This document shows, in pieces, positions 11,514 through 22,974 of a stretch of DNA of 64,000 nucleotides. Both the position numbers and the translations under genes were made by a program. Position 1 is the first letter of the stretch; each line of letters begins with the position of its first letter. This DNA is from Incurvaria masculella. Taxonomy: Eukaryota > Arthropoda > Insecta > Lepidoptera > Incurvariidae. Below the pieces are notes generated by a model. That model worked only from the letters and a program-made list of their open reading frames with translations. It was not told where the DNA came from and made no database searches. The DNA lies in assembly GCA_946894095.1 (NCBI GenBank), contig OX335657.1, positions 7,006,001 through 7,070,000 of the forward strand, read 5' to 3'.

Positions 11514-12449
11514 CCGCTTGTTGTCCCGGAACTTGAGCCAGCTGCTGATGATGCTCTGGTCGGGCTGCGGCGGCACCTCCACCTCCAGGATCTCGTCCTC
11601 GGGGTCCAGCGCCGACGCCGCGTACCCGTGCAGCGGAGACCCGAACATCGCGCCCCCGGCCTCGCCCCCCACGCTCCGGGCCGGCGACGAGAACTGCCCC
11701 CTGCGCCCCGGCACGGGAGAGTTCGCGTAGCTCTCCCCCTCCGACTTCCTCTTCGTGACCGGGCTGCACGTGTGCGACTGCAGCCCCTTGCACACGTGGT
11801 CGCTCCGCCGCGACATTATCGGCGTGTTCGGTCCCGACAGCATGTGCGCGAGTCCCGCGCGCCGCATCACCAGCGGCGAGCTCGCGGGCCCCCCGAGCTC
11901 CTTCCGCAGCTCGTTGCGCAGCTGGAGGGTGCGGCGCGGCGTGTCCGGGAACTCGAAGGCGACGCTCGGGTGCATCGCGCCCGGGGAGCCGCAGAGAGCG
12001 CGGCGCGGGCCCGGCGGACCGTCCGCCAGCTCGACGGAGACCTTCCCCCGCACGCCGCTCGGGTGCGTCGTCAGGATGGTGTCCCTCGCGTGGGTGCACC
12101 CGGAGCGGTGCAGCTCGGGCAGGTCGCGCCGCCTGGAGCTCATCTCGGCTCCCTGGCCGGCGATTTCCGTCCGACGTAACGATCGGTGGCCCGTCACGCA
12201 GGCTTCGCCCGGGTGCATCGGCGCGCGGTCCCCCCGGCTAATGGCGTTGCGTGCGGGCGGGTCGTTAGTCCCGGCCCGGCGGGGCGCAGCGCCCTCGCGC
12301 TCGCGATTATCCGGACACCAATACCGTGAGTCCCAGAATCTAGACGCGCATCGCCCTGGAGAGGTCACGTCAATGATTCCGGCGCCTCAACGAAGCATCG
12401 GTTAATTGAGAGGGGGCGGACGCTCGACGCTCTCTCCCGCGTAGTTCAT
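11514..12449 (-). CDS. Coding exon of an unidentified host gene (Ser/Thr-Pro-rich, probably nuclear)
   Basis: This is the strongest host coding exon in the window. On the minus strand a pyrimidine-rich acceptor CTCTTTTTCAG ends at 12450, and the exon closes at 11514 in front of a textbook donor GTGAGT (11513-11508), phase 0. The long frame is open throughout. The likeliest start is the ATG at 12143 (purine at -3), which gives 210 residues to the donor. An in-frame ATG at 12218 has a weaker context, and a short upstream ORF opens at the exon edge. The protein is basic and disordered-looking, with at least seven Ser/Thr-Pro sites, several followed by Arg/Lys (for example SPVTKRK, DTPRRT, SPVPGRR). 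That suggests CDK/MAPK-type phosphorylation. The last ~40 residues are acidic, then FRDNKR. I do not recognise the family. The 3' exons must lie below 11508. Confidence 0.75.
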
Positions 12450-13190
12450 CTGAAAAAGAGGAACGACATTTGAATATTAATTCGTTTAGGGATGAAATAA
12501 TTCGGGGGTTAAACGTTCAATTAGAATCTCTCGGAGGCGCAAGTTCGCAATAAAGAGTTCGTTCGAGTAATAACGGCAGTGTCTCATTGTTGTTTATTGG
12601 GTTAAAGCCTTCGCAGAGTGCGCCATAATGCCGAATTGCGGAGGGCCTAATGGAAGGAAATTATAAGGGTTCTTGGAATCGTAAGTATCTCGGGGCTTTG
12701 GTATTCAAACGTTACGTCAGTGACCGAAGAAGTGACACTTTGTTACTTGGCATAAAAATCTATGAAACCCATTTTTAACGTTTTGGTTTTAGCAAAATCT
12801 TTTTTTTTTCCAATTTATTCAAGACCGATGAAAGCCTCGAATTATTTCCAAAACCAAGTGTCACGGATAATCCAAATAATTTAATACAACCTGTATGTTA
12901 AAAATATTACTACTCTAACCACCAAATAGTATACTGTTAATGCAAGTTAAGTTTTCAGCGAAGTATTTGTGACAAGATTAGCAATGCGTGGACAGGGAAA
13001 CAATGATCTTAATCTAGGGTTATTTATAGCAAAGTCATGCAGAACATAGCGCCGTTTCCAGAAGGTTATAGGGTGCCATCACTCGCATCATCTGCGAGCA
13101 TAGCACTTGCATACATCCCTACATATATGCTCTTCGATTTCGCGTGAAACAACCCAGTTGATCCTATTTACTATTTACTTATTTGGCTTT
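12450..13190. other. Presumed intron upstream of the host exon
   Basis: AT-rich sequence on the 5' side of the exon at 11514-12449 (minus strand). No second exon with good splice sites was found in it. Confidence 0.4.
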
Positions 13191-13275
13191 TTTATTATGT
13201 AACTGGAAATGCATTGCTTATACCATACCTAATGGTCGTGAATCATGATATAAGCCCAATATACCACATGGAAAC
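13191..13275 (-). repeat. SINE tail fragment
   Basis: TTATGTAACTGGAAATGCATTG and CCCAATATACCACATGGAAAC match the distal body shared by the tRNA- and 5S-headed SINEs, in reverse orientation and diverged. Confidence 0.6.
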
Positions 13276-13509
13276 AGATTGTAACTATCATACAAAATAT
13301 GTATTTGCTAGCCTTATACAGGGCTGCCCTGAAAATCAATATCAAGCGGCCGCTGGGTGAAAGGCCAGCATATTCCAGTTCTTGTAAAGAAAAACAAGAT
13401 TCAAACAAACTTATTTTTATTTCTAAATCCACGACGTGCATGGATAATTGTGACTGCATGGTTATTTGCCACTGAACCAAGTAACATTGATTTTATTCTT
13501 GTTTTTTAC

Positions 13510-13836
13510 AAAAACCGGCCAAGTGCGAGTCGGACTCGCACACGAAGGGTTCCGTACCATCGTAAAAAAAAAACAAAAAAAAACACGTTTTTTGTATGGG
13601 AGCCCCCTTTAATTTTAATTATTTTTTAATCTTACCTATTTGTTGTTATAGCGGCAAAATAAATACACACTCTGTGAAAATTTCAGCTGTCTACCTGTTA
13701 CGGTTACTGAGATACAGCCCTGTGACAGACGGACAGACGGACGGACGGACGGACGGACGGACGGACGGACGGACGGACAGCGGAGGCTTAGTAATAGGGT
13801 TCCGTTTTCACCCTTTGGGTACGGAACCCTAAAAAC
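13510..13836 (-). repeat. (GTCC)n-bearing short element, copy 4 (full length)
   Basis: An inverted full copy running from AAAAACCGGCCAAGTGCGAG to TACGGAACCCTAAAAAC, with a GGAC run of about twelve units. It lies on the 5' side of the host exon and probably within its intron. Confidence 0.9.
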
Positions 13837-13853
13837 TATAATAATTTGACATT

Positions 13854-14145
13854 TCACCAGTAGTCACTTGACGTTGAGTTTCCGGACACCTTCATAAAAC
13901 CATTTCGAGATCTGACAAATTTAGTTCCTCGCCCAACGTTCTCGTCTAAGCGAAAACACTTTTCATCGCCCATAAACATCAAATGAGAGCTCTCCCCGCA
14001 CACATAATTTCTAATCAAGCGTCCGACACGGGCGGGGGTCGGCGGGAGGCGCGGGGGTGCGACGCGGCGGCGGAGAGGGCGCGGGGCGCGGACTGCTCGC
14101 TCCGTCATTTCGAGGACTATTATCTGCTACATTATTTGCATGAGG
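13854..14145 (-). other. CpG-rich block, possible 5' exon
   Basis: A dense CpG island-like patch (about 14020-14110) inside AT-rich DNA carries an 84-codon minus-strand frame with an Arg/Pro-rich start. It could be the first exon or promoter of the gene at 11514-12449. A candidate donor TG|GTGAAA near 13860 is poor. I see no domain, so the coding call is withheld. Confidence 0.25.
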
Positions 14146-15308
14146 ACCCTCTGCCCGCAAGACGTCGCAGTTTACGCCTTCCTGTTATTTTTATGTTCCT
14201 CTCGGGTCGTGTATGGAACGGAGGAAGCATGTTACGAGGGCATCTAATAATTAAATTATGTGTTGAAATGTTATGTAAATATTTTGGATTGTAACAGATA
14301 GCACGTTCTTACGCATACTTATACGCGGCATGCCAGGTTGGAGAACCAGTTAAACAAGAAATTTAATAGAAAATATGGTTTTTCATCCGGGCTCTTTAAT
14401 TAGATAATTAAATTATACTATCGTTTCTTATACAAAACTGGCGTCTATTCATTAAATTTAATTTTGAAATTGTATATTAATATTTGTGTATTATAACTGA
14501 TTCCACGTTCTTAATTTAGTAAGGTTGGGGAATACTTGTGAGACGAATACAATGGTAAGACATATATCGGAGGATGATCTTTACCGTCGTCATTAGCACT
14601 CATAATTACTGCTTTTCACTGTGGGCGTCGTCGGTGGGTAATGTTAGATGAACTTGTCAACTCAATCAGATTATAATAGTAACAGTTATAACACAGTAGG
14701 CACTTATATCAGAACGCGAGATGGTTTAGTGACAACCGCACGCGCCGCTCGCGAACAGAAAAGTGAGAGACTAATCGACCGCACGCGCGTTACTAACTCC
14801 ATTGAGCGCCACCAGTGGCGCTGGCGTCCCGGATATGACGACGATAATATTCCGATTGCGTCACATATGTGTTTTCAGTGAGATAGTGTGCTACTATCGT
14901 TTCTTACACAAAACTGGCTACTAGAAAATTCTTTGTAACTTAATCGCCTAAAATACTTAATCATAGTAGTCCAGACCATTGTGCATGTGATTAAACGAAG
15001 ACGACAAACATTTTGTATCAGTGCCTAGTTATCTGACTGTAAGATTTGATTAGATTAGATAAATCTTAATCGGTGGTTGACAAAAGGTAGTATGCAAAAT
15101 TTGTGTCATATATTTTTAATTTTGCTGCTTAAGCAAAAGAATCTGGGACTGAATTTTATTTAAAATAAAATGTTATAACACAGCTTTATATCATTTTAAT
15201 AATCAGATTAGTAACATTTAACAATCAGTAATAACGAGCTCTGATACTTAGAGCAATGAATTAGTTATATTCGGTAAAAGTCTAACATTTTATAGATTAA
15301 GCACAGTG
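14146..15308. other. Non-coding DNA with a short direct repeat
   Basis: ACTATCGTTTCTTATACAAA at about 14417 recurs at about 14893 (one change), each followed by ACTGGC. Otherwise no feature could be supported. Confidence 0.4.
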
Positions 15309-15798
15309 TTAGTCTTTTAAGACCCCCACTATCCCATTGTCAGTCGCCACTTTTTCTCTTTCAGCACGAGTCGGCTTATCTTTATGCAGAAGCAAAGTGG
15401 ATCCCGTCACACAATGCTTAAACATCATGTATTCTCCTAATTTCTTCAACTGAATTATGGAAGAAACCGTTCTCGTTGTAACTTTTCAGTGGCAATGCTA
15501 CCGGTGTTCTTGACATTTTAATAGAATTATTAACTTTGTCCCAATTGATCGAAGGATTTTAAAATAACTTCTTGAGAGATTTAACGTCTTGAGGAGTTAC
15601 GGAGTTAAACTCAAAATGTCGCACGATGCCATTGTCGTCTCTCATTTCTTGCGGGCCATACACGACGTCCCAGTTACCGGTCAAGGCGCTGCTGTTGAAT
15701 ATATAGCTAGAGTCAAAGGTACAGAATCCGAAAGGGTCGGCGCCGCAGAGCACAGGCGCGATCAAGATCGCAACGAACGTAGCACGAAACATGTCCAC
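15309..15798 (-). pseudogene. Secreted lipocalin-like gene, broken
   Basis: The frame opens at 15798-15793 (two Met codons) with a clear signal peptide (RATFVAILIAPVLCG). It continues with LTGNWDVVYG, which has the Gly-x-Trp motif of lipocalin N-termini. It stops at a TAA (15561-15559), but the same frame continues for ~46 more codons to 15418. A shifted frame then runs from 15428 to a stop at 15309. That last part (KHCVTG, then a stretch ending NGIVGVLKD) resembles the lipocalin C-terminal helix region. The whole is ~163 codons without introns and is shorter in the middle than usual lipocalins of 170-190 residues. One stop plus one frameshift point to a pseudogene or sequence errors. Known lipocalins bind small hydrophobic ligands outside the cell. 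The family call is inference from two motifs. Confidence 0.5.
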
Positions 15799-15960
15799 TG
15801 ACGAGACTTATTGCACTGATGTTGATCCGACGACAGACAATAGTTTGCTTGCCAGCTATAGTTATAACCACGGAGGATAGAGAGGTTATAACGAAAGTGA
15901 TTACCTTTGCCCGGGCAATAAATACAAATCGGATTATAACAAGGTCGACTTGTGAGTTAG
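15799..15960 (-). promoter_or_regulatory. Possible promoter of the lipocalin-like gene
   Basis: Upstream of the start on the minus strand there is GGTTATAACTATAGC (TATA-like, about 15855) and an ATCAGTG initiator-like sequence near 15820. Both match arthropod core promoter style (TATA plus TCAGT). The spacing is longer than ideal. Confidence 0.3.
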
Positions 15961-16294
15961 GGTGGGATGACTTTTTTTTTATTTTTCCATTTTAAGAAAC
16001 GATTCGAAATTACAAAGGATTCAAGATTTTTAGCTATGTACGATTCCAACCCAGATCTTTATTAAGGCTCCATTGCCGCCGGATTTTCTTTAATATTTCT
16101 TGCATTCTAAAAGCGTCTCGTTGAGAATTTTGGATCGGAAAATCTGCAGCTGTGTATGGTTATCATAGCAAATGTACTGAGAACACATTTTGCGTTTTGC
16201 GAATTGCGGATTTATTGAGAAATGTGCATGTATGTCAAGATAATATTAAATAAGTGATTTTAATGAATATGAATAAAATATCACTGAAGGAAAA
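15961..16294. other. AT-rich non-coding DNA
   Basis: Nothing recognisable was seen. Confidence 0.4.
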
Positions 16295-16352
16295 TTGGAG
16301 TGGCGTATGTCCAGCAGTGGACGCAAACAGGCTGACTGACTGACTGGTTGAC
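16295..16352 (+). repeat. 3' end of an RTE-type LINE
   Basis: TGGAGTGGCGTATGTCCAGCAGTGGACGC encodes the terminal tryptophan-containing motif of RTE ORF2 and is followed by (TGAC)n, the usual short-repeat tail. The same end occurs inverted at 32720. Confidence 0.6.
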
Positions 16353-17245
16353 TTTTCAGATCTAGAGATATCCTAATTTTAAAAGTGCATCCCCCACGTA
16401 TTGAGGCTCGCTACATTAAGGACAAGTGGGTATTCCTTCTCAACTCCACTACTAAACACACACCCGCCCACTGCGTCCAAGTGCCGTGCGTGTGTGCTCT
16501 TTCTATCGCTTACCTTGTGGACTCGGTGGACAGTGAAGCCTCAGTAAATTGATCAACTAATGCTTTTGTAGACTGGCAATCAGTAGGATCTTTTTTATCT
16601 TGTTTAAGACATCGATTTTGATTGCTTTGATTATTTGTGATACTCTAAAAAGTAAGTAATCTTTACCTCGTTCAATCTTGTTCACTTGTAACGTATTTAT
16701 TTTATTCCTAAAATTCAAATTAATAAAGCAAATAAAATTCGAGAAATCGAGTAATTTTGATGTTAACTGAAATATAAAGTTTACTTAAAACAAACTGATG
16801 GGCTGGACGATGTAAGAAGTGTTTAAGATTAATAAAATCTCGGTTTTATAAGGATTTTCAATTTAATATCAAGTTTAAATATCCATACGACCTTTTAATA
16901 TGCTTTAACCAGATCCCAATATGTTCGTTTCTTATTCGCCTTTTCTAGACTTCATTGTACTTATCATACATTACATTATCATCATGTATATGTTAATGTT
17001 ATATTAATTTCAATGTTACAGGTCCCAGATTGTTTTTGATGATCGATTAGATAAATTATAAAAGTACATACTATAATACACACATTTCCTGCTCGTACTC
17101 TTTACATGATGTTCGGATACCCCAGATCTGTACTAGTCGGGTGCCAAACCAGTCCAAGCCTGCAATATCAAGTCGAACTTAGCCTTGCACCCGTAAATGA
17201 CACATTAGCTTAAACGCCCGTCAGTCAAATGTCTAATTTGCTTAA
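16353..17245. other. AT-rich non-coding DNA
   Basis: No supportable feature. Confidence 0.4.
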
Positions 17246-17787
17246 GGTGGCCCAACCCGGCGGGCCTAACTCATTCGCGGGCGCGGTACAAAACCGTACT
17301 GTTGCGCTCTGGGACCTTCTCTGTTTGAAAGAATAAGACAGGCTCCGTGATGAAGAAGATGCAACATGTCCACAAAAAAGACAATGTGCATAGTGTATGA
17401 TTTGGTAAGATTTACGAAAATTTTAATTTCAAAACGACTTATAGCTAAAAGTAAACCACGACCGCTGCAGCCAAAAATCTAACAAAAACCAAATAGATTA
17501 TAAATCTTGATTAAAAAAGCTATGTCTGATGACTAATCTTTTTAAGATGTTCTTACTTTATCATTGCGTAATCCACCTCCAAAGTTATTTTATAAAGCGT
17601 GCGAAAAATTCGAACTTTCGGACCTTATTACTTAGAAACCAAACACAATTTTACAATGCCAATGGTCATCAGACATCTAGTTCGATCAAATAAAGCTATT
17701 TTGAGCAAAATTTTGGGTCTCTGACAAGAAATATGGGCGTGATCTTCTTTCCCCTTTTGTATGGGGAGATGAGCGGGATGGGCCACC
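17246..17787. mobile_element. Non-autonomous DNA transposon with TTAA target duplication
   Basis: The termini are GGTGGCCCAACCCG on the left and the inverted GGTGGCCCATCCCG on the right (one mismatch in 14). TTAA flanks at 17242-17245 and 17788-17791. TTAA duplication is the hallmark of piggyBac-type elements. The terminal bases differ from the classical CCC start, so superfamily assignment is tentative. At 542 bp with no transposase ORF it depended on another element. Confidence 0.7.
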
Positions 17788-18669
17788 TTAAATAATAGCG
17801 TTCGGCCGTTTCTCCGTACTGACCCCGTCGTCGTCGGCGTATGTGAAACTACAAATTACTGTCTTCAAGTTGTTTCGTGTCATGTAAATTGTTGACTTTC
17901 GAAAAAACGAATAGAAATCGTAGCTACATACAGTTTTAATGAATGAAATTACACGTATTTTCTACTATTCTTTCTCTGAAAAATTCTTTTCGATCGCTTC
18001 AGTGAAGTAAATTACCGTTTTCAAGTAAAGTGCGACCGTGAGCTAGCGTTCTCAATTATGGTGCTAACAAAAGATGCGTTACTGAAAGGTCTACAATACA
18101 CCAAAACAGTTTGTCGCTTTTAATGCGTTAATTATTAATGCCAATTTATAACCGTTTCATTTAGGATTTTTCTCAATAGAATATTAAACTTCTCGAAAAC
18201 GAAAAGAGATAGCAAATAAGTTATCTTGGAGAATTTTAAACGATATCAATCTATTTTCGATAGGATTATAATGAAGGAAAGATGATTACCCCTTTCAGAG
18301 ACACTTTTTTGGGCATTTTGTTCAATATTAGTCATTTGTCATATCGAGACGACTGTTAGACATCGTTTCATTCAAGAAAAAGATGATGTGTAATGTGATT
18401 TTTTTTATTATTTTGATATCAAATATAGTTTAAATTATGTTTTTCCAGTATAGAATAATCTGAAAACCAACATTTTATTAATAACTGTTTAAGATCTCCA
18501 CGTAAAGATAACCGTCGTGAGCATGCAATAGAACTTGTGTTTACAAGAAGTCAAATACTACACATTTCTTGTGCATTTAAGTGATTAAGAATTTTGTTTT
18601 GTTAAGCGCGTCGTAAGGCGTACGTCAGGAACTAATAAAGTGCCCGACGACATTGGTCAACAACAATTG
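17788..18669. other. AT-rich non-coding DNA
   Basis: No supportable feature. Its 3' border is an antisense LINE fragment. Confidence 0.4.
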
Positions 18670-19090
18670 ATCACTATGTGGTCGTCAATATGTAGAGTTG
18701 TTCCCTGGAAGGTCGGAACCGCACTGAACGGGGTCCGCTTCGTACTGAATACGCATGCCTGTGTCTTGCTCGCGTTAAACTCGACGAGGTTCTGGGGACC
18801 CCATCCGGAAACTTTTTCTAGGGTATCTTCGAATCTAAGCGACGCCTATCCTCCTCCACTTCAGGCCGGCTTGCGGTCTAGTGACTGGTGCACCTGGCTA
18901 GCACCGTACTCTCATCTGCGAAGCAATCAATGTCGCCCAAATTGAATCTGGTCATTCATTTGCAGCAGAAAAAGGGTTGGGGACAGCACAGAGCCCTGCG
19001 GTGCGCCAGCATTTACGGACATGGATTTAGAACTGCAACCGTCAACCAAGACCTTTATGCTGCGGCCATGCAGGAAGTCGGCGATGAAAG
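18670..19090 (-). pseudogene. LINE reverse transcriptase fragment (R1/Jockey-like), antisense
   Basis: Read on the minus strand it encodes FIADFLHGRSIKVLVDG, then APQGSVLSPTLFLLQMND and, after frame breaks, VSGWGPQNLVEFNAS-like and QACVFSTKRTPFS-like segments of a non-LTR reverse transcriptase. The catalytic ADD region is frame-broken. The same family occurs in sense at 22975. It ends exactly where the poly(T) of the 5S SINE begins. Confidence 0.75.
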
Positions 19091-19479
19091 TTTTTTTTTT
19101 TTTTTATGTGACCGGACATGGATGGCTAATACCAAAAGATCTGTCATGGTATTAGCCCAACACACCACATGGGAACTAGGTGCCATGCCAGGACCTTCCT
19201 TATATTGCACGGCTATATTGAACTGGATGGAAAACACGGACAATTTTCATTGCCGCTTCGACCATCGTTCATCCAATGCGATGGTACCAACCCGGGCGGG
19301 ATAAACCCTACCACCTAGTAAGTAAGAAAGGGGACCTACAGCTTAACGTGGAATCCGAACCACGGCCAGCCTCTCTCAACGGTCGAATGGTCACCCATCC
19401 AAGACCAGACCGGACCCAGCGTTGCTTAACTTCGGAGAGCGATCGCCGAAGTGTCGCGCCACTGGGCCACCGAGGCTGA
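19091..19479 (-). repeat. 5S-rRNA-headed SINE (SINE3-like), full length
   Basis: On the minus strand the head contains GAAGTTAAGCAACGCTGGG and TGGATGGGTGACC, which correspond to the 3' half of arthropod 5S rRNA including the internal A and C control boxes. The body (CCGGGTTGGTACCATCGCAT, GGTCCTGGCATGGCACCTAG) and an A-rich tail follow. It is 389 bp and has the same structure at 45767. It is non-coding and its mobilising LINE is unknown. Confidence 0.85.
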
Positions 19480-20100
19480 TGATGATGAGCTATAATAATA
19501 ACGAGACAGTGTTGTAAACATTATAAACATCATAATTATCTAACAAATAAAGGGCCCTAAAAACCTACCTACCTTTAACTTATAACTTTAACACCAATGT
19601 TCTTTAAAAAAACATCACAAGCTTAAAGTCCTTAATAAATAAAATTGTATTTTGAATTGGTGTTGAAGAAACATCTTTCCGACTAAAACTTTTACATTAA
19701 GGACCTTTCAGAAATCAGCTTGTTTTATTTCCACCGAACAAAGTTCGGCCCGCGGCATCCGGACAGCATTGTTATCATAAACCGTGAACCGAAATCGAAA
19801 TAATAAATTGTTACCTCGGCATTGGTATATTTTGGGTTATGGCCAAATGGTGTTTCGTGAAAAAATCTTGGTTCAGAAACCATTCTCTAGTGTTTTTAGC
19901 GAGCAAAAAAAAACCTCGCTATTGTTACGTCTATTCACACGTTTTTTACTATTAATTTAAATGTGTTTATATTTTACATATATTCGGATAGAAAGTATCT
20001 TTCAATTGAAAACCAATAATATACATTCACAAAATCTCATCGAAATCGGTTGGTTGGTTTTGGAGATTAGCGTGCACGAACATAGTGAAACCTGATTCTT
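19480..20100. other. AT-rich non-coding DNA
   Basis: Apart from a possible old mobile-element phrase (ATCGAAATCGGTTGGTTGG, about 20040) directly before the GTCC element, nothing is seen. Confidence 0.4.
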
Positions 20101-20357
20101 AGGGTTCCGTACCCAAAAGGTGCCAACGGATGTTTCCATCCGTCCATTCGTCCGTCCGTCCGTCCGTCCGTGCGTCCGTCCGTCCGTCTGTCAAAGTGTG
20201 TATTTCTATTGCCGCTATAACAACAAAGGCAAAATGAAAATTATATTGAAATTAAAAAAGGCCCCCACACAATAAGCGTGATTGAATTGTGTTAAATCTT
20301 ATACGATGTTACGTCACCCAACTGATCGAGTCCGACAAACACTTGGCCGATTTTTTT
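20101..20357 (+). repeat. (GTCC)n-bearing short element, copy 5
   Basis: AGGGTTCCGTACCCAAAAGG, a GTCC run, GCCGCTATAACAACAAA and a degraded CTTGGCCGATTTTTT end. A central block is missing compared with copy 3. Confidence 0.85.
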
Positions 20358-22599
20358 ATGTAACTATAACTAATCACTGACTTGACACACCAAAAGAACC
20401 ACCAGAGTAACGAGCCCATCGCTGTGTCACTTAGCTATACCTAGAAATCTGAAAACACCACCAAAGTGGGTTACCTCCCAATGTTTTCACCGCGATGTTT
20501 TCCCCTTTTCTTAATCTGGAGCATGAGCATAACAATATTTTATTTGGTGATAATATCTAAAGTTAAATACCCTTGTTAACACGTAAACTAATTAGGTAAC
20601 TCAAGGGGTTGCTGTTACCCCTTTTTCGCGATGCGGAACAAGATTATGGCTAATGCGTTTACACCTATAAATTAAATGTGGTTTAACTTTTGGGTCATTT
20701 TAACTGTATTTTTCATCTAAGATTATACCCATAACCTAACATTTTGTATCACAAATCATCTCAGGTATACTTTAAGGATTCAGAAACATACATATTTTAG
20801 TAAAATATAGCAATAAACATTCAAATGAGTTTATTTCAAAATACGCAGGGATACTTATGGAAATCTTCTACAAAGGTCGGAGGTAATTAAAGCTTTACCT
20901 TTTACGGAGTTAATTGTCATAATTTTCATCTTAACCTTTTTAAGTGGTTATTCTTGTACTGTTGTAATTTTTTAATTAATAATTATTACAATTGTTCCAT
21001 GCATTTATGTTTTTTATAACCAAGCTCATACTATTTTAACAAATGAACGGCACTTTATTGATTATTCTCATAACTTTGAAATTTGCTATTCCTTTTACCG
21101 ACATAAACATTTCTAATGAAAAACCTGATATAACTTACACCAAAGAAAATAAAAAGCCCACTAATGAACTGAAGAGACAAACCATCTACTACAGTTTTTA
21201 TTAAATGTAATAGTTTAGTTTTAAAATTGGACGCGAAGCTCGATGTTAATTCAGTTTGCAGAGATTAACTGCATCAGATGTATCATATCAACCTGTCCTG
21301 GATGTTTGCATACAACGCTTCACCCAACGCAATCTGCCACTAATGGATGACGTCACGAAATCCGAATGATGACGCACTCGAAAGCGGTCAGTCGTGAATC
21401 AATCAGCTAGGATAAGTCTGTTTTCAATTGCTATGAACCCCTGGTCTAATTCGTGGTGCAATATATCCGAATTTAATTACGCCTGACATGGTAAATATAA
21501 TATTTGTAGTAAACAGAGCAATATTTATTACGTTATACTCAATAGAACTTGCAATATTTCCCTATCGCGCCAAGTCTATTGAGATAAATTAAAATTATTA
21601 GCGGTTTTTTCAGTAAGATTAAATATAAGAAATGCTGATTTGATACAGGTCTACATTGCACTGATCTTTGGGCATGTCATCAAAAGTTAATTTGTTTAAG
21701 TGCTACTTCAAATAAATATGTGTCACCCCCAACAAGTTTCCATATACAAATTGACTTATCGATGTTACACGTAATGTACTTTTACCCGTGGTGTGTTACA
21801 TGATGTACAAACTTTAGGAATGTATATTGCTTTTAAGCGAATAATGTAAGTTATTGCATTAATCAAGGCAAAGATAAAGTCTTGCGGGAAGTATTGTTCG
21901 CATCAGTGGGTCGGTTTAGCTAAGAACCTGCTTGGCTTCTTAAACTCGATACGTATGTCGACAACCCCGTAGTATCATCCAACTATGAAGGAATGTATGG
22001 TTTTTCTCTTTGTGTTTTCTTTACCATAGAGAACGCTCTTCAAAGCTCTATAATGCCATGTTTCCGTCCCATTTATATATGAGTGATATATATTGGGAAT
22101 GACCTTTGATCCGTGACTTTGAGGACACCCGTTTACAATAAAGTCTTAATTATCACCTCCATAAACAATAAAGTAATTTTTTATTCAAGCAATTTTATTC
22201 AAATTGCATTTAATATTTTGAAAGTTTGTTGTAAATTGATATAGCTGACTGTATACTTAAGTGGGTTTCTGGATTCCAGAACCCACAAAGCACTCAGAAC
22301 ACAATATATATGACGTAACACGATTTCGACCATTACCCGCTTTGCAGCGAGTAATCCCGACAGATACAACAACATTCATTAAATGTCAATACATTTTCAA
22401 TTTATTGAATCGAGCAAAAAATAATTAACTTTACAGATAGACTGTCGCTTAACAGTGACCGAATTATCAACATAAATTAATGTTATCCTTTTCTCTTCGC
22501 GTACTTTTCTGTCGTATGTGGGAATTCAATACTACATAGCTTTTAACACCTTTAATTTATTTAGTTGCATATATGTGATGCCTTTGAATCCTGATATGG
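20358..22599. other. AT-rich non-coding DNA
   Basis: About 2.2 kb without a supportable gene or full repeat. A small imperfect hairpin (GTGGGTTTCTGGATTCCAGAACCCAC) lies near 22260. Confidence 0.4.
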
Positions 22600-22690
22600 T
22601 CCTGGCATGGCATCAAACTCCTTTGGGCATGAGGTGTGTTAGGTAAGCATCACGACAGTACATAGATGTGATACTAACCATCAATGAAAT
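22600..22690 (+). repeat. SINE tail fragment
   Basis: GGTCCTGGCATGGCATC, GAGGTGTGTTAGG and GTGATACTAACCATC match the shared SINE distal body in sense orientation, diverged and lacking any head. Confidence 0.55.
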
Positions 22691-22974
22691 ACAGAACTAT
22701 GGGATTTCCCATTATTTACAAGAAAAACTAATTATTTGTCCAGGTTATTAATTCCATTCAACATATGATGCTCTCTTTCAGAAAATCTTGAAAAATAATA
22801 GGCAGTTTGCAAAATTAATTTCACATTGTGCCGTGCAGCGATTTAAAAAGCTAGCGCATCGGATAGGTATGTTCCATCTCTCTCTAACTCGCGGTAGTTG
22901 TGTTTAAATTGATTTCTCACTTCCACACTGTGTTCGTCTCGTGAGCGCAGCGCTCGTGCAAGGTGTGTGGTTAA

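Noticed and set aside
11449..12405. Frames on the plus strand and in the other minus frames over the host exon
   Set aside because: They are GC-rich shadows. Only the 11514-12449 minus frame has matching splice acceptor and donor.
19389..19445. 5S rRNA gene
   Set aside because: Only the 3' half is present and it is joined to the SINE body, so it is a 5S-derived SINE head.
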